Part shown: piece after piece, positions 34,369-42,910 of the stretch | How positions within the stretch are numbered: position 1 is the first letter of the stretch | How the letters are laid out: each line of letters starts with the position of its first letter | DNA from: an uncultured Lachnospiraceae bacterium | Lineage (GTDB): Bacteria; Bacillota; Clostridia; Lachnospirales; Lachnospiraceae | Length of the DNA: 64,000 nt | Reading direction: 5' to 3' | Assembly: GCA_900539715.1 (NCBI GenBank) | Contig: UQDA01000001.1 | Location: forward strand, 1 to 64,000 | Position numbers and translations under genes: made by a program | The notes under the pieces: generated by a model | What the model was told of the DNA's origin: nothing | Database searches by the model: none | The model's input: the letters and a program-made list of their open reading frames with translations, nothing else

Positions 34369-36237
34369 TTATACTTCTCTGAAGTCTCCGTCAATAATAT
34401 CATCATCGGGCTGGCTGTTCGCACCTGCATCTGCCTGACCTGCGCCCATATCGGGACCTGCCTGGCCTGCGCCCTGTGTCTGCTCATAAACCTTTGCGAA
34501 CAGAGCCTGTGCGGACTGCATCAGCTTCTCCTGAGCCGCCTTGATGTCTGCCACCTGACTATCGGAAAGCTCCTGGTCCTTGGTGGATTCGAGCAGGGAT
34601 TTCAGCGCGTTCAGATCAGCCTCAACACCGGCTTTCTGACCTGCGTCAATCTTATCGCCTACGTCTGCCAGAGCCTTCTCTGTCTGGAATACGAAGGAGT
34701 CAGCGCTGTTTCTCGTATCGATAGCTTCTTTTCTCTTCTTATCCTGAGCCTCGAACTCAGCTGCTTCTTTTACAGCCTTGTTGATATCGTCCTCAGACAT
34801 GTTGGAGCCTGCAGTGATCGTGATGTGCTGCTCCTTGCCTGTGCCGAGATCCTTTGCGGATACGTTTACGATACCGTTCGCATCGATGTCGAATGTAACC
34901 TCGATCTGCGGTACGCCGCGCATTGCCGGCGGGATTCCGTCCAGACGGAACTGGCCGAGAGACTTGTTGTCCTTGGCGAACTGTCTTTCACCCTGTAAAA
35001 CGTTGATGTCAACTGCTGTCTGGTTATCTGCAGCTGTGGAGAAAATCTGGCTCTTCTTTGTCGGGATCGTCGTATTTCTCTCGATAAGTCTGGTAGCGAT
35101 GCCGCCCATTGTCTCGATGGACAGAGACAGAGGAGTTACATCCAGCAGAAGGATGTCGCCTGCGCCTGCGTCGCCTGCCAGCTTGCCGCCCTGAATGGAA
35201 GCGCCCAGCGCTACGCATTCGTCAGGGTTTAAGGACTTGCTGGGTTCCTGACCGGTCAGCTGTTTTACCTTCTCCTGTACAGCAGGAACACGGGTAGAAC
35301 CGCCGACTAACAGTACCTTACCTAACTCGGATGCTGTGATGCCCGCATCTTTTAAGGCGTTCTGAACCGGGATTGCAGTACGCTCTACCAGGTCGCTTGT
35401 CAGCTCGTCAAATTTTGCTCTTGTCAGATCCATATCAAAGTGCAGAGGGCCGCTTGCGTTCATGCTGATGAACGGAAGGTTGATGTTGGTCGTTGTCGCA
35501 CTGGACAGCTCCTTCTTCGCCTTCTCTGCAGCCTCTTTTAATCTCTGCATAGCCATCTTGTCGTTGGAAAGATCTACGCCCTGCTGTGCCTTGAACTCAG
35601 AAACCATCCAGTTAATGATCTTGTTGTCGAAATCATCGCCGCCCAGACGGGTGTCACCGTTGGTTGCCAGAACTTCGATAACGCCGTCGCCGATTTCGAT
35701 GATGGAAACGTCGAAGGTACCGCCGCCCAGGTCATATACCATGATCTTCTGCTCTTTTTCATTGTCCAGACCGTAAGCCAGCGCTGCTGCTGTAGGCTCG
35801 TTGATGATACGTTTTACTTCCAGACCTGCGATCTTGCCGGCATCTTTTGTCGCCTGACGCTGTGCGTCATTGAAATATGCAGGAACTGTGATAACAGCCT
35901 CAGATACCTTCTCGCCCAGATAGTTCTCTGCGTCAGCTTTCAGCTTCTGCAGTATCATTGCGGAAATCTCCTGCGGAGAATATTTCTTGCCGTCGATGTC
36001 AGCCTTGTAATCGGTTCCCATATGTCTCTTGATGGAAGCGATTGTGCGGTCTGCATTTGTAACAGCCTGACGCTTTGCCGGCTCACCTACCAGTCTTTCG
36101 CCCGTCTTTGTGAATGCTACTACGGAAGGTGTTGTTCTTGCACCCTCAGCATTTGCGATAACAGTGGGCTTTCCGCCCTCCATAACCGCTACGCAGCTAT
36201 TTGTTGTACCTAAGTCAATACCAATTATCTTGCTCAT
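34369..36237 (-). CDS. dnaK: Molecular chaperone DnaK (Hsp70)
   Basis: DnaK binds unfolded polypeptides in an ATP-controlled cycle with DnaJ and GrpE. The 622-residue protein has the nucleotide-binding domain motifs IGIDLGTTNSCVAVMEGG, YDLGGGTFDVSIIEIGDG and LLVGGSTRVPAV, the linker and substrate domain (LLLDVTPLSLSIETMGG) and a Gly/Ala-rich tail ending DDDIIDGDFREV. AAGGAG precedes the ATG. The short form of the first lobe is typical of Gram-positive Hsp70. Confidence 0.98.
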   Translation of the reverse strand: MSKIIGIDLGTTNSCVAVMEGGKPTVIANAEGARTTPSVVAFTKTGERLVGEPAKRQAVTNADRTIASIKRHMGTDYKADIDGKKYSPQEISAMILQKLKADAENYLGEKVSEAVITVPAYFNDAQRQATKDAGKIAGLEVKRIINEPTAAALAYGLDNEKEQKIMVYDLGGGTFDVSIIEIGDGVIEVLATNGDTRLGGDDFDNKIINWMVSEFKAQQGVDLSNDKMAMQRLKEAAEKAKKELSSATTTNINLPFISMNASGPLHFDMDLTRAKFDELTSDLVERTAIPVQNALKDAGITASELGKVLLVGGSTRVPAVQEKVKQLTGQEPSKSLNPDECVALGASIQGGKLAGDAGAGDILLLDVTPLSLSIETMGGIATRLIERNTTIPTKKSQIFSTAADNQTAVDINVLQGERQFAKDNKSLGQFRLDGIPPAMRGVPQIEVTFDIDANGIVNVSAKDLGTGKEQHITITAGSNMSEDDINKAVKEAAEFEAQDKKRKEAIDTRNSADSFVFQTEKALADVGDKIDAGQKAGVEADLNALKSLLESTKDQELSDSQVADIKAAQEKLMQSAQALFAKVYEQTQGAGQAGPDMGAGQADAGANSQPDDDIIDGDFREV

Positions 36238-36371
36238 AACTTTTCTCCTTCTGCCCTGAAAAGGGCTATCTGAAAAACATAACTATCGCTCTTCTATAAA
36301 AAATGCCTTCGCGCTTTTGCGCCGCCGCATCAAAGCTTCTTATCCCTGACGGTCATATGCTGCCGTGTCGA

Positions 36372-37004
36372 TTATTCCTGTACTACGGCAACCATGCTGT
36401 GGCGTACAACGGAATCCCTGTACATGTATCCCTTCAAAAGCTCCTGAGCCACCGTTCCCGGCTCCAGCTCGTCGTTTGCTACCTGCATCACCGCATTGTG
36501 GAGATTCGGATCAAATTCCTTGCCGACCGCATCGATTGGAGTAACTCCCAGATTTTCAAGCTCTGTCAGAAGCTGCTTATAAATCTTCATCATTCCATCC
36601 ACAAAAGGCGCTTCCTTTTCCGCCTCGGGAACCATTGCCAGTCCTCTTTCAAAATTATCCACAACCGGAAGTATCTTCTCGATGACGCTCTTGGCACCCG
36701 TCTCGAACATCGCGGATTTTTCCTTTTCGGAACGTTTCCGGAAATTCTCAAATTCCGCCATCTGACGCATTACCTTATCCTGAAGCTCGCTGATCTGCGC
36801 CTTCATCGGGTCTTCCTTCTTTTTCTTGGAGAAAAATCCTTTTTTGTCTTTGCCATCGCAATCTGCATCCTGGCTTCCCGCATCATCAGAGTTCATATCC
36901 GGCATATCTGCGTCCGTCTCTGCCGCCGTATCGCAGGCGTTCTCTTCTGCAGGCTGCTCCTGCGTGTCCTGCTTCAATTCTTCGTCCATTCTTTCGTCTG
37001 CCAC
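36372..37004 (-). CDS. grpE: Nucleotide exchange factor GrpE
   Basis: GrpE releases ADP from DnaK. The 210-residue protein has an acidic, disordered N-terminal third, the long helix (KAQISELQDKVMRQMAEFEN) and the conserved C-terminal beta domain ending GYMYRDSVVRHSMVAVVQ. It starts with GTG after AAGGAAGG. It lies 14 bp after hrcA and 134 bp before dnaK in the CIRCE-controlled operon. Confidence 0.96.
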   Translation of the reverse strand: MADERMDEELKQDTQEQPAEENACDTAAETDADMPDMNSDDAGSQDADCDGKDKKGFFSKKKKEDPMKAQISELQDKVMRQMAEFENFRKRSEKEKSAMFETGAKSVIEKILPVVDNFERGLAMVPEAEKEAPFVDGMMKIYKQLLTELENLGVTPIDAVGKEFDPNLHNAVMQVANDELEPGTVAQELLKGYMYRDSVVRHSMVAVVQE

Positions 37005-37018
37005 GTCTGCCTTCCTTT

Positions 37019-38047
37019 CTACTTTTTATATAAAGTATCGAATTCGTTCATCAGTGTCTTTAACGTACCGATGACCTTGTCATAATCCATTCTTTTAGGC
37101 CCGATGATGCCGATCGTACCGCGCATCCCTTCGCCCAGTTCATAGGTCGCTGTCACTACGCTGCAGTCCTTCATCGACTGCACCGGCGTCTCATTCCCGA
37201 TGTAGACCTGAATGCCGGTATTATTCTCATCCGAAAGCGTTTCCTGAACCAGCTCGCCCAACACTTTCTTTTCCTCGAAAACATTGATAAGCTCGCTTGC
37301 CTTCTCCCGGTTATCCGTCAGCTCCGGATATTTAAGAATGTTGTTCGTGCCGCTCGTATAAATCCTGAGATCTTCATCCGACCGGATAGCCTCCGCGACC
37401 GCATCTACCACGCCGCTCACGATCGAACTGTGGATTCCAGCCTGCTGCTTCATCGCAGATATCATACCGAGATTTATCTCGTCAATGGAAAGACCGTTCA
37501 GATGCGTATTCAGCAAAATATTGAGCTTTAACAGCGTCGCATCATCCAGCTCCTCGTCCACATGAAGCATCGTGTTCTTTATCACATTGCCCTCTACGAC
37601 TACAACCGCAAGTATCTGATGCTCATCCACCCTTGAAAGCTGGATAAATTTCAGTTTGTTGCGCTGGTACTGCGGACTCGTTATCATCGCAGCATAATTG
37701 GTGTTGGTCGCCAGCACTCTTGCCACTCTCTTTAACAGGGTGTCCATCTTCTCATTCTTCTCAAAAAGGAGACCCTTGAGCTCTTCGACCTCCCGTTCCC
37801 TCTCCTCCAGCATCGTATCTACATAGAAGCGATAGCCTTTGTCGGAAGGAATCCGTCCCGCCGATGTATGGGGCTGTAAAATGTACCCCATCTCCTCAAG
37901 GTCAGACATCTCATTGCGGATCGTCGCGGAACTCAGATTCAGGTCGGTATCCTTGGAAATCGTCCTGCTGCCGACCGGTTCACCCGTCTCCAGATAATTC
38001 CGGATAACTGCCTGCAGAATCTTCTTTTTTCTCTCATCCAGTTCCAC
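37019..38047 (-). CDS. hrcA: Heat-inducible transcription repressor HrcA
   Basis: HrcA represses class I heat-shock genes by binding CIRCE and loses activity when GroEL is occupied. The 342-residue protein begins with the winged helix (MELDERKKKILQAVIRNYLE, then VGSRTISKDTDLNLSSATIR) and continues with the GAF-like domain. It starts with GTG after AGGTGA. A consensus promoter and a perfect CIRCE lie just upstream, so the operon is self-regulated. Confidence 0.97.
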   Translation of the reverse strand: MELDERKKKILQAVIRNYLETGEPVGSRTISKDTDLNLSSATIRNEMSDLEEMGYILQPHTSAGRIPSDKGYRFYVDTMLEEREREVEELKGLLFEKNEKMDTLLKRVARVLATNTNYAAMITSPQYQRNKLKFIQLSRVDEHQILAVVVVEGNVIKNTMLHVDEELDDATLLKLNILLNTHLNGLSIDEINLGMISAMKQQAGIHSSIVSGVVDAVAEAIRSDEDLRIYTSGTNNILKYPELTDNREKASELINVFEEKKVLGELVQETLSDENNTGIQVYIGNETPVQSMKDCSVVTATYELGEGMRGTIGIIGPKRMDYDKVIGTLKTLMNEFDTLYKK

Positions 38048-38071
38048 GCTCTCACCTGCCTTTTTTATTTA

Positions 38072-38098
38072 TTAGCACTCGACTCATTTGAGTGCTAA
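38072..38098. promoter_or_regulatory. CIRCE operator of the hrcA-grpE-dnaK-dnaJ operon
   Basis: TTAGCACTC (38072-38080), nine bases, GAGTGCTAA (38090-38098): a perfect match to the CIRCE consensus. It lies between the hrcA promoter -10 element and the start codon. Confidence 0.97.
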
Positions 38099-38113
38099 CG
38101 CTTTCTGATGTTT

Positions 38114-38142
38114 AAGATAGCACTCCCCATGCATATTGTCAA
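38114..38142 (-). promoter_or_regulatory. Sigma-A promoter of the hrcA operon
   Basis: On the minus strand TTGACA (38142-38137) and TATCTT (38119-38114) are separated by 17 bp. The CIRCE follows about 15 bp downstream. Confidence 0.85.
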
Positions 38143-38184
38143 CCGCTTTTCAGAAAATACTTATAAAGAAACTATGAAAAAAAT

Positions 38185-38267
38185 ATAAAGGCAGATTTCT
38201 CCGCCTTTATACCTTATTCCAAAACAGCCCCCGGCGGAGATAACTCTCCGTCCGGCGGCTGCTGTTT
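38185..38267 (-). terminator. Two hairpins ending the DUF6465 gene
   Basis: The first stem pairs CAGCAGCCGCCGG with its partner around CGGAGA/TCTCCG (38222-38267) and ends in TTTT. The second pairs ATAAAGGC (38210-side) with GCCTTTAT (38185-side) and is followed by TATTTTTTT. Together they separate this gene from the hrcA promoter. Confidence 0.7.
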
Positions 38268-38275
38268 TTGCTCTA

Positions 38276-38827
38276 TCAGATTGCGAAGCTTCCCTTTTTC
38301 TCACCGTTTATCACATAGTAAACAGCGTTCTCTTCCGGCTTCACATATAACTTAACAGTCTTGAAATCTTCCGGCTTTCCGCCCAGATCATACTGCCATA
38401 CGTCCTTTGCGATGGCAACCAGCTTCTCCATACTGTATTCCTTGCCGGAAAACTGTATCTCAAGCTCGGCTTTTACTTCTGCTGCCTTTGCAGTCCTTCT
38501 TGCAGGAGCCTTCTTCTCTGCTGCCGGCTTCTCAGCGGAAGCTTTCCTCTTTGCAGGAGCTTTCTTTACAGCAGGCTTCTCTTCTTCCTTGGCCGCCTTT
38601 ATCTCCTTCTTTGCAGGAGCTTTCTTCTCAACTGCAACAACTGCAGTCTCTTTTTTCTCCACCGGAACGACTGTACCTGCTTCCTGCTTTACAATCGCAT
38701 TTGTTTCTTCTTTCTTTTCAGGTTCAGCTGTCTCTGCCTTAACAGAAACTGTGGATTCCGTCTTAGTAATCTCTTCTTTTACAACGGGTGCCTTTGACGC
38801 AGTTTTTTTCACTGTGCTCTTTCTCAT
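38276..38827 (-). CDS. DUF6465 family protein with a Lys/Ala-rich repetitive arm
   Basis: This 183-residue protein has a long low-complexity N-terminal arm (about 1-110) rich in Lys, Ala, Pro and Glu with repeated APAKK/APAKR-like units, reminiscent of histone-H1-like DNA-binding tails, and a compact C-terminal DUF6465 domain (FSGKEYSMEKLVAIAKDVWQ to the end). Function is unknown. The start at 38827 is chosen because AGGAGG lies eight bases upstream. It is monocistronic with an excellent promoter at 38902-38930 and tandem terminators, which suggests strong expression. Confidence 0.8.
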   Translation of the reverse strand: MRKSTVKKTASKAPVVKEEITKTESTVSVKAETAEPEKKEETNAIVKQEAGTVVPVEKKETAVVAVEKKAPAKKEIKAAKEEEKPAVKKAPAKRKASAEKPAAEKKAPARRTAKAAEVKAELEIQFSGKEYSMEKLVAIAKDVWQYDLGGKPEDFKTVKLYVKPEENAVYYVINGEKKGSFAI

Positions 38828-38901
38828 GCTCATTTCCTCCTTAACACCCAGGTATCTATATATTACGTAATTCCAACTAGCCATACCTGAACTCATGGTT
38901 T

Positions 38902-38930
38902 AGTTTAACGCCAAATGCCGTTATTGTCAA
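38902..38930 (-). promoter_or_regulatory. Sigma-A promoter of the DUF6465 gene
   Basis: On the minus strand TTGACA (38930-38925) and TAAACT (38907-38902) are separated by 17 bp, giving a leader of about 65 bases. Confidence 0.8.
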
Positions 38931-38942
38931 CTCTGGCGGCTT

Positions 38943-40256
38943 TTACAATTTATTTATACCCGACATCGGAATTTCGACAAGAAACGTGCTTCCCTCTCCT
39001 ACCGCACTCACAAGACTCACCTTTCCGCCGTAATATGCGGAAATATGTTTCACGATAGAAAGGCCCAGACCGGTTCCTCCCATCTTCCGGCTTCTGCCCT
39101 TGTCCACTCTGAAAAACCGCTCAAATATTCTCTTCTGATCCTCCGGGTCTATCCCGACGCCGTCATCCTTTACCTCAATATAAACAGCATCTTTTTCCTG
39201 CCATATCCGCGTCCATACATGCCCTCCGGGGTGATTATACTTGATGCCGTTGCTCATCAAATTAAGCAGAAGCTCTCTCATCTGTTTTAAGCTCGCCTGC
39301 AGACACACGCCTTCACATTCTCCGGAAATCTCCACCTCACAGGATGCCGCCTGCGGCGCAAGGGAATCCAGTACCTCATTCAGAACCTGATCCATCTGTA
39401 CCCGGCTCAGCGTCACTTCCGCATCCTTGCTTTCCAAACGGGATATCATAAGGATATCGTCTATCAATCCGGTCATATGGTCTGTCTCTTTTATAATTCG
39501 GTTCAGAAAATCCTTTCTCATCGCCTCGTCTTTGGCAAAATCCTGACACAAAAGCTCTGCATATCCCCGTACAGATGTGATCGGCGTCTTCAGCTCATGA
39601 GAAGCGTTACTGAAAAATTCCTGCCGGATTTTTCTGTCTCTCTCCATCTGGACCATTTGCCGTTTAATCTCATCCGAGCGGATATATCCGGAAAACTTCG
39701 CCGCCACAGCAACACTGACCGCAAAGGCTACCGCCATTCCCACGAGAAGAACAGGCACAATCACAATCATATAGCTGAAAAGATTCGTATACGGCACCGA
39801 CATCCTGATCACCGCTTCTCCATCCTCTGTCACCTTTGCCGCATACAGAAAGTATTTTTCCAGACTTTCGGAATATCTGATGGAACATCCCCGTCCTTCC
39901 CGTATCGCCTCCTGAACCTCTTCTCTGCCCAGATGATTTTCTGCTTCTCCCACATTTTCCAGATCCGTATCTGCCAGGACAGTTCCGTCCGGATCGATAA
40001 CCGTAACACGGATATCCCCGCTCAGCGCCGAGCTGTGGATAGCCTGGATCTGTTCCTGTAAAGGCTTTTTGTAATCAAGAGAATAATCTACAACCGCAAT
40101 CGTTTTTTCTAATACCTCAACATTCTGCTTTCTCATCTGATCGCTTAAAAGAACGGATGAGATCAGGCTGCTGATTGCCAGAGCAAGTACCAGCACCACT
40201 GCAAACCGAAACAGAATCGGGTTTTTACGGAACATCTTCTTTTTATGCTTCGCCAT
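38943..40256 (-). CDS. Sensor histidine kinase, PhoR-like
   Basis: This 437-residue kinase has two membrane segments (about 15-38 and 165-190) flanking an extracytoplasmic sensor domain, then the dimerisation helix with the H-box FFSNASHELKTPITSVRGYA, the N-box LLNLMSNGIKYNHPGGHVW, G1 VKDDGVGIDPED and G2 GGTGLGLSIV. It follows the response regulator gene by five bases. Because a Na+/phosphate cotransporter precedes the pair, a phosphate-sensing PhoR role is likely but not proven; no PAS domain is obvious. Confidence 0.92.
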   Translation of the reverse strand: MAKHKKKMFRKNPILFRFAVVLVLALAISSLISSVLLSDQMRKQNVEVLEKTIAVVDYSLDYKKPLQEQIQAIHSSALSGDIRVTVIDPDGTVLADTDLENVGEAENHLGREEVQEAIREGRGCSIRYSESLEKYFLYAAKVTEDGEAVIRMSVPYTNLFSYMIVIVPVLLVGMAVAFAVSVAVAAKFSGYIRSDEIKRQMVQMERDRKIRQEFFSNASHELKTPITSVRGYAELLCQDFAKDEAMRKDFLNRIIKETDHMTGLIDDILMISRLESKDAEVTLSRVQMDQVLNEVLDSLAPQAASCEVEISGECEGVCLQASLKQMRELLLNLMSNGIKYNHPGGHVWTRIWQEKDAVYIEVKDDGVGIDPEDQKRIFERFFRVDKGRSRKMGGTGLGLSIVKHISAYYGGKVSLVSAVGEGSTFLVEIPMSGINKL

Positions 40257-40261
40257 GGTTT

Positions 40262-40948
40262 TTACTCCTGAGGACGCGTAAACCGATAGCCTACGCTTCT
40301 GATTGTCTTAATATATTTTCCGCCTTCTTCACCAAGCTTCTGCCGCAGCGTTTTAATATGGATATCCAGTGTCCTTGTCTCCACATCCGCTCTCCAGTCC
40401 CAGAGCTTATCCAAGAGCTCATCTCTGGAAACAACGCGGTTTCTGTTTTCCACAAGATATGCCAGCAGTTCATACTCCTTGTACGTCAGTATCACCTCTT
40501 TGCCGTCCACCTTTACCTCTCTGGCATCCGTATCCAGATAAATCGATCCACATTCAAATATCCTGGGGAGCGCCGTCTCCTCTTCCTGAGTCCGTCTGAG
40601 CAGTGAACGGACGCGCGCCTGCAGCTCCAGCACGCTGAAGGGCTTTGTCATGTAATCGTCCGCTCCTCCATCCAGCCCTGCAACCTTGTCATATTCCTTG
40701 TCCCGTGCTGTCAAAACAAGAACCGGCAGCTTTTTCCACTGCTCATTTTCCCGGATTCTCCTGATTGCCTCCAGACCATCCATTCCCGGCAGCATCAGAT
40801 CAAAAATTGCCAGCTGCGGCTCTCTGACTTTAAATGCTCCCAACGCTTCCTCCGCCGTTTCAAACGCCGCGGTTTCATATCCTGAACCCTTCAGCGCCAC
40901 CTGCACCAGATTTCTGATATTTTCATCATCCTCAATAATGTAGATCAT
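40262..40948 (-). CDS. Response regulator, PhoB/PhoP-like (OmpR family)
   Basis: The 228-residue protein has a receiver domain with acidic pocket IIEDDENIR, phospho-Asp in LAIFDLMLPGMDG, the switch Thr in VLVLTARD and Lys in YMTKPFSVLEL, then an OmpR-type winged helix (LTYKEYELLAYLVENRNRVV, DIHIKTLRQKL). Three ATG codons in a row (40954-40946) follow GGAGG; the third is best spaced, but any may be used. It sits between the Na+/phosphate cotransporter gene and the kinase gene on one strand. Confidence 0.93.
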   Translation of the reverse strand: MIYIIEDDENIRNLVQVALKGSGYETAAFETAEEALGAFKVREPQLAIFDLMLPGMDGLEAIRRIRENEQWKKLPVLVLTARDKEYDKVAGLDGGADDYMTKPFSVLELQARVRSLLRRTQEEETALPRIFECGSIYLDTDAREVKVDGKEVILTYKEYELLAYLVENRNRVVSRDELLDKLWDWRADVETRTLDIHIKTLRQKLGEEGGKYIKTIRSVGYRFTRPQE

Positions 40949-41034
40949 CATCATACCCTCCATTTGCAAATATTTTACGTACTTTTTACATGAAACAAAG
41001 AACAGGGCACGTGATCCACGCGCCCTGAACATTT

Positions 41035-42720
41035 TTATCCCTGTTGCATCTGCGATGCCTGACCAATATGAGCTTCTGCTCTCACATAATCCGCGATATT
41101 GACTGCATGATCTGAAATCCGTTCCAGATTGCTGATGATATCGAGGAAAATCACGCCGCTTTCCGGCTCGCATTTGCCCTTAGAAAGACGTTTGATATGC
41201 TTCTCGCGCAGATCTCCTTCCAGCATATCCACACTTTGCTCCAATACCCGAACAGACTCTGCCGTTTCTATCGCTCCGGTTTCCCGTGCTTCCACTGCAA
41301 TCTGAAGAGACTGCAATGTCTGTGCAGAAATCAAATCCAGATCCGCTTTTCCTTTTTTCGAAAAAGTTACCTGATCCCTCTGCATATTCTCTGCCAGCTC
41401 CGCAATATTTTCTGCGTGATCTCCTGCACGCTCAATATCACTTACTGTATAGAACAGATTTTTCACCTGTTCATGCTGCTCTTCTGTCAAAGAAAGGTTA
41501 TCTACCTCTACCAGGAACGAGGTCAAAATCTTCTCCATGCCGTTGATTTCTTTTTCCCTCGCATAAACCTGCTGTATCTTACTGCCGCCTTCTTCTGTCA
41601 CAGACTCCAGCGCCATCTCCAGATTCAGGCACGCCTCGCGTCCCATCTCCGCCACTTCCTTCTGTGCAGTTGCCAGCGCAAAGGAAGGATTGTTCAGGAT
41701 ACGCTTGTCCAGACGTCTTTCCAGTCTTACTGCTGCGCCTACCTCAGTCATATCGTCATCCTTGCCGGGCACCAGTCTGCCGGACAGAGAAACAAGCATA
41801 TTCGCAAAGGGAATCAGCAGCAGCGTACAAGTCACATTAAATATGGTATGGAAGATGGAGATTTCCACGCTGCTCATCGTAGACATTCCCCATTCCGGAA
41901 CAAACGCGAACAGGATATACATCAGAATGCCAAAAATAATCGCGCCGCACACATTAAACAGCAAATGGATCATTGCTGCCCGTTTTCCGTTTCTGCCGGA
42001 GCTTACACTGGATAAAAGCGCCGTTACACATGTTCCGATGTTCTGTCCCAGTGTAATAAATACCGCGGATTTCCAGTTGACCACACCGTTCATCGCCAGC
42101 GTCTGCAAAATACCGACAGAGGCGGACGAGCTCTGAATGATCGCCGTTACCACTGCACCGGTCAGGATACCCAGAAACGGATTTTTACCAAGCACCTGGA
42201 ATGCCTGAGCAAAAATCGGAGCATCGCGATACGGCTTGATCGCATCAGACATAAAGGACAGACCGATGAACAGCACCGAAAAACCAATCAGAATCTCACC
42301 GACCTGTTTTTTCCTGTCAGACTTTACAAACAGAACGATAAACGCTCCGATTCCCAAAAGCAGCGGCGCATAAAACTCGGGATTTAAGAAACTTCCCCAC
42401 TCGCTCATGGATACCATCCAGGCGGTGATCGTTGTTCCCACATTGGCGCCCATGATCACGCCTACCGCCTGCGCCAGATTCATCATTCCTGCATTGACAA
42501 AACCCACTACCATAACTGTCGTTGCAGACGAGCTCTGGATCACAGCGGTAACCAGCGTTCCCGCAAGAATCGCCATCAGCTTATTCTTCGTCAGAAATCC
42601 CATCAGCTTCTGCATCCTGCCTCCGGCAAAATGCTGCAGGCCTTCTGCCATCACATGCATTCCGTACAGAAACATACCCAGGCCGCCGATGAACATAAAC
42701 AGCATTGAAATGTTGTCCAT
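41035..42720 (-). CDS. Na+/phosphate cotransporter with PhoU-like domain
   Basis: This roughly 561-residue protein belongs to the NptA/YjbB (PNaS) family. Two inverted membrane repeats carry QSSSATTVMVVGFVNAG and QSSSASVGILQTLAMNG, the phosphate/Na+ site motifs. The C-terminal ~200 residues are helical and PhoU-like (DIERAGDHAENIAELAE and LERISDHAVNIADYVRAE). The start at 42720 gives the family-typical MDNISMLFMFIGGLGMF; 42753 would add 11 charged residues. A PHO-box-like repeat lies upstream and PhoBR-like genes lie downstream. Confidence 0.92.
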   Translation of the reverse strand: MDNISMLFMFIGGLGMFLYGMHVMAEGLQHFAGGRMQKLMGFLTKNKLMAILAGTLVTAVIQSSSATTVMVVGFVNAGMMNLAQAVGVIMGANVGTTITAWMVSMSEWGSFLNPEFYAPLLLGIGAFIVLFVKSDRKKQVGEILIGFSVLFIGLSFMSDAIKPYRDAPIFAQAFQVLGKNPFLGILTGAVVTAIIQSSSASVGILQTLAMNGVVNWKSAVFITLGQNIGTCVTALLSSVSSGRNGKRAAMIHLLFNVCGAIIFGILMYILFAFVPEWGMSTMSSVEISIFHTIFNVTCTLLLIPFANMLVSLSGRLVPGKDDDMTEVGAAVRLERRLDKRILNNPSFALATAQKEVAEMGREACLNLEMALESVTEEGGSKIQQVYAREKEINGMEKILTSFLVEVDNLSLTEEQHEQVKNLFYTVSDIERAGDHAENIAELAENMQRDQVTFSKKGKADLDLISAQTLQSLQIAVEARETGAIETAESVRVLEQSVDMLEGDLREKHIKRLSKGKCEPESGVIFLDIISNLERISDHAVNIADYVRAEAHIGQASQMQQG

Positions 42721-42787
42721 TCTACGTTGAAACCTCTCTTTCTTTTCTTCCATTCCAAATTACGACAATTTTCACACTTTCTTCACT

Positions 42788-42841
42788 ATTGTAACAGCTC
42801 TGAGTAAAGTCTGGCTACTGTTTTTGTAAAATTTACGTAAA
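42788..42841 (-). promoter_or_regulatory. Candidate PHO box and -10 element of the phosphate cotransporter gene
   Basis: On the minus strand TTTACG (42841-42836), five bases, TTTACA (42830-42825) form a direct repeat with 11-bp period, similar to the TTAACA-like PhoP boxes of Bacillus. A TACAAT -10 element lies at 42793-42788 without a good -35, as in activator-dependent promoters. Confidence 0.45.
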
Positions 42842-42860
42842 TTTTTTTACATTTCCAAAA

Positions 42861-42905
42861 AAGAAGCCGCCTCTTTACGATTTTTCCTTCGTCAAAGAGG
42901 CCGCC
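42861..42905 (-). terminator. Terminator of the second MATE gene
   Basis: On the minus strand GGCGGC CTCTTTGACGA pairs with TCGTAAAGAG GCGGC and is followed by TTCTTTTTT. It ends transcription before the phosphate gene promoter. Confidence 0.75.
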
Positions 42906-42910
42906 TCTTA

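Noticed and set aside
39045..40061. Several plus-strand frames within the histidine kinase and regulator genes
   Set aside because: They are shadows of genes with complete two-component motifs on the minus strand.
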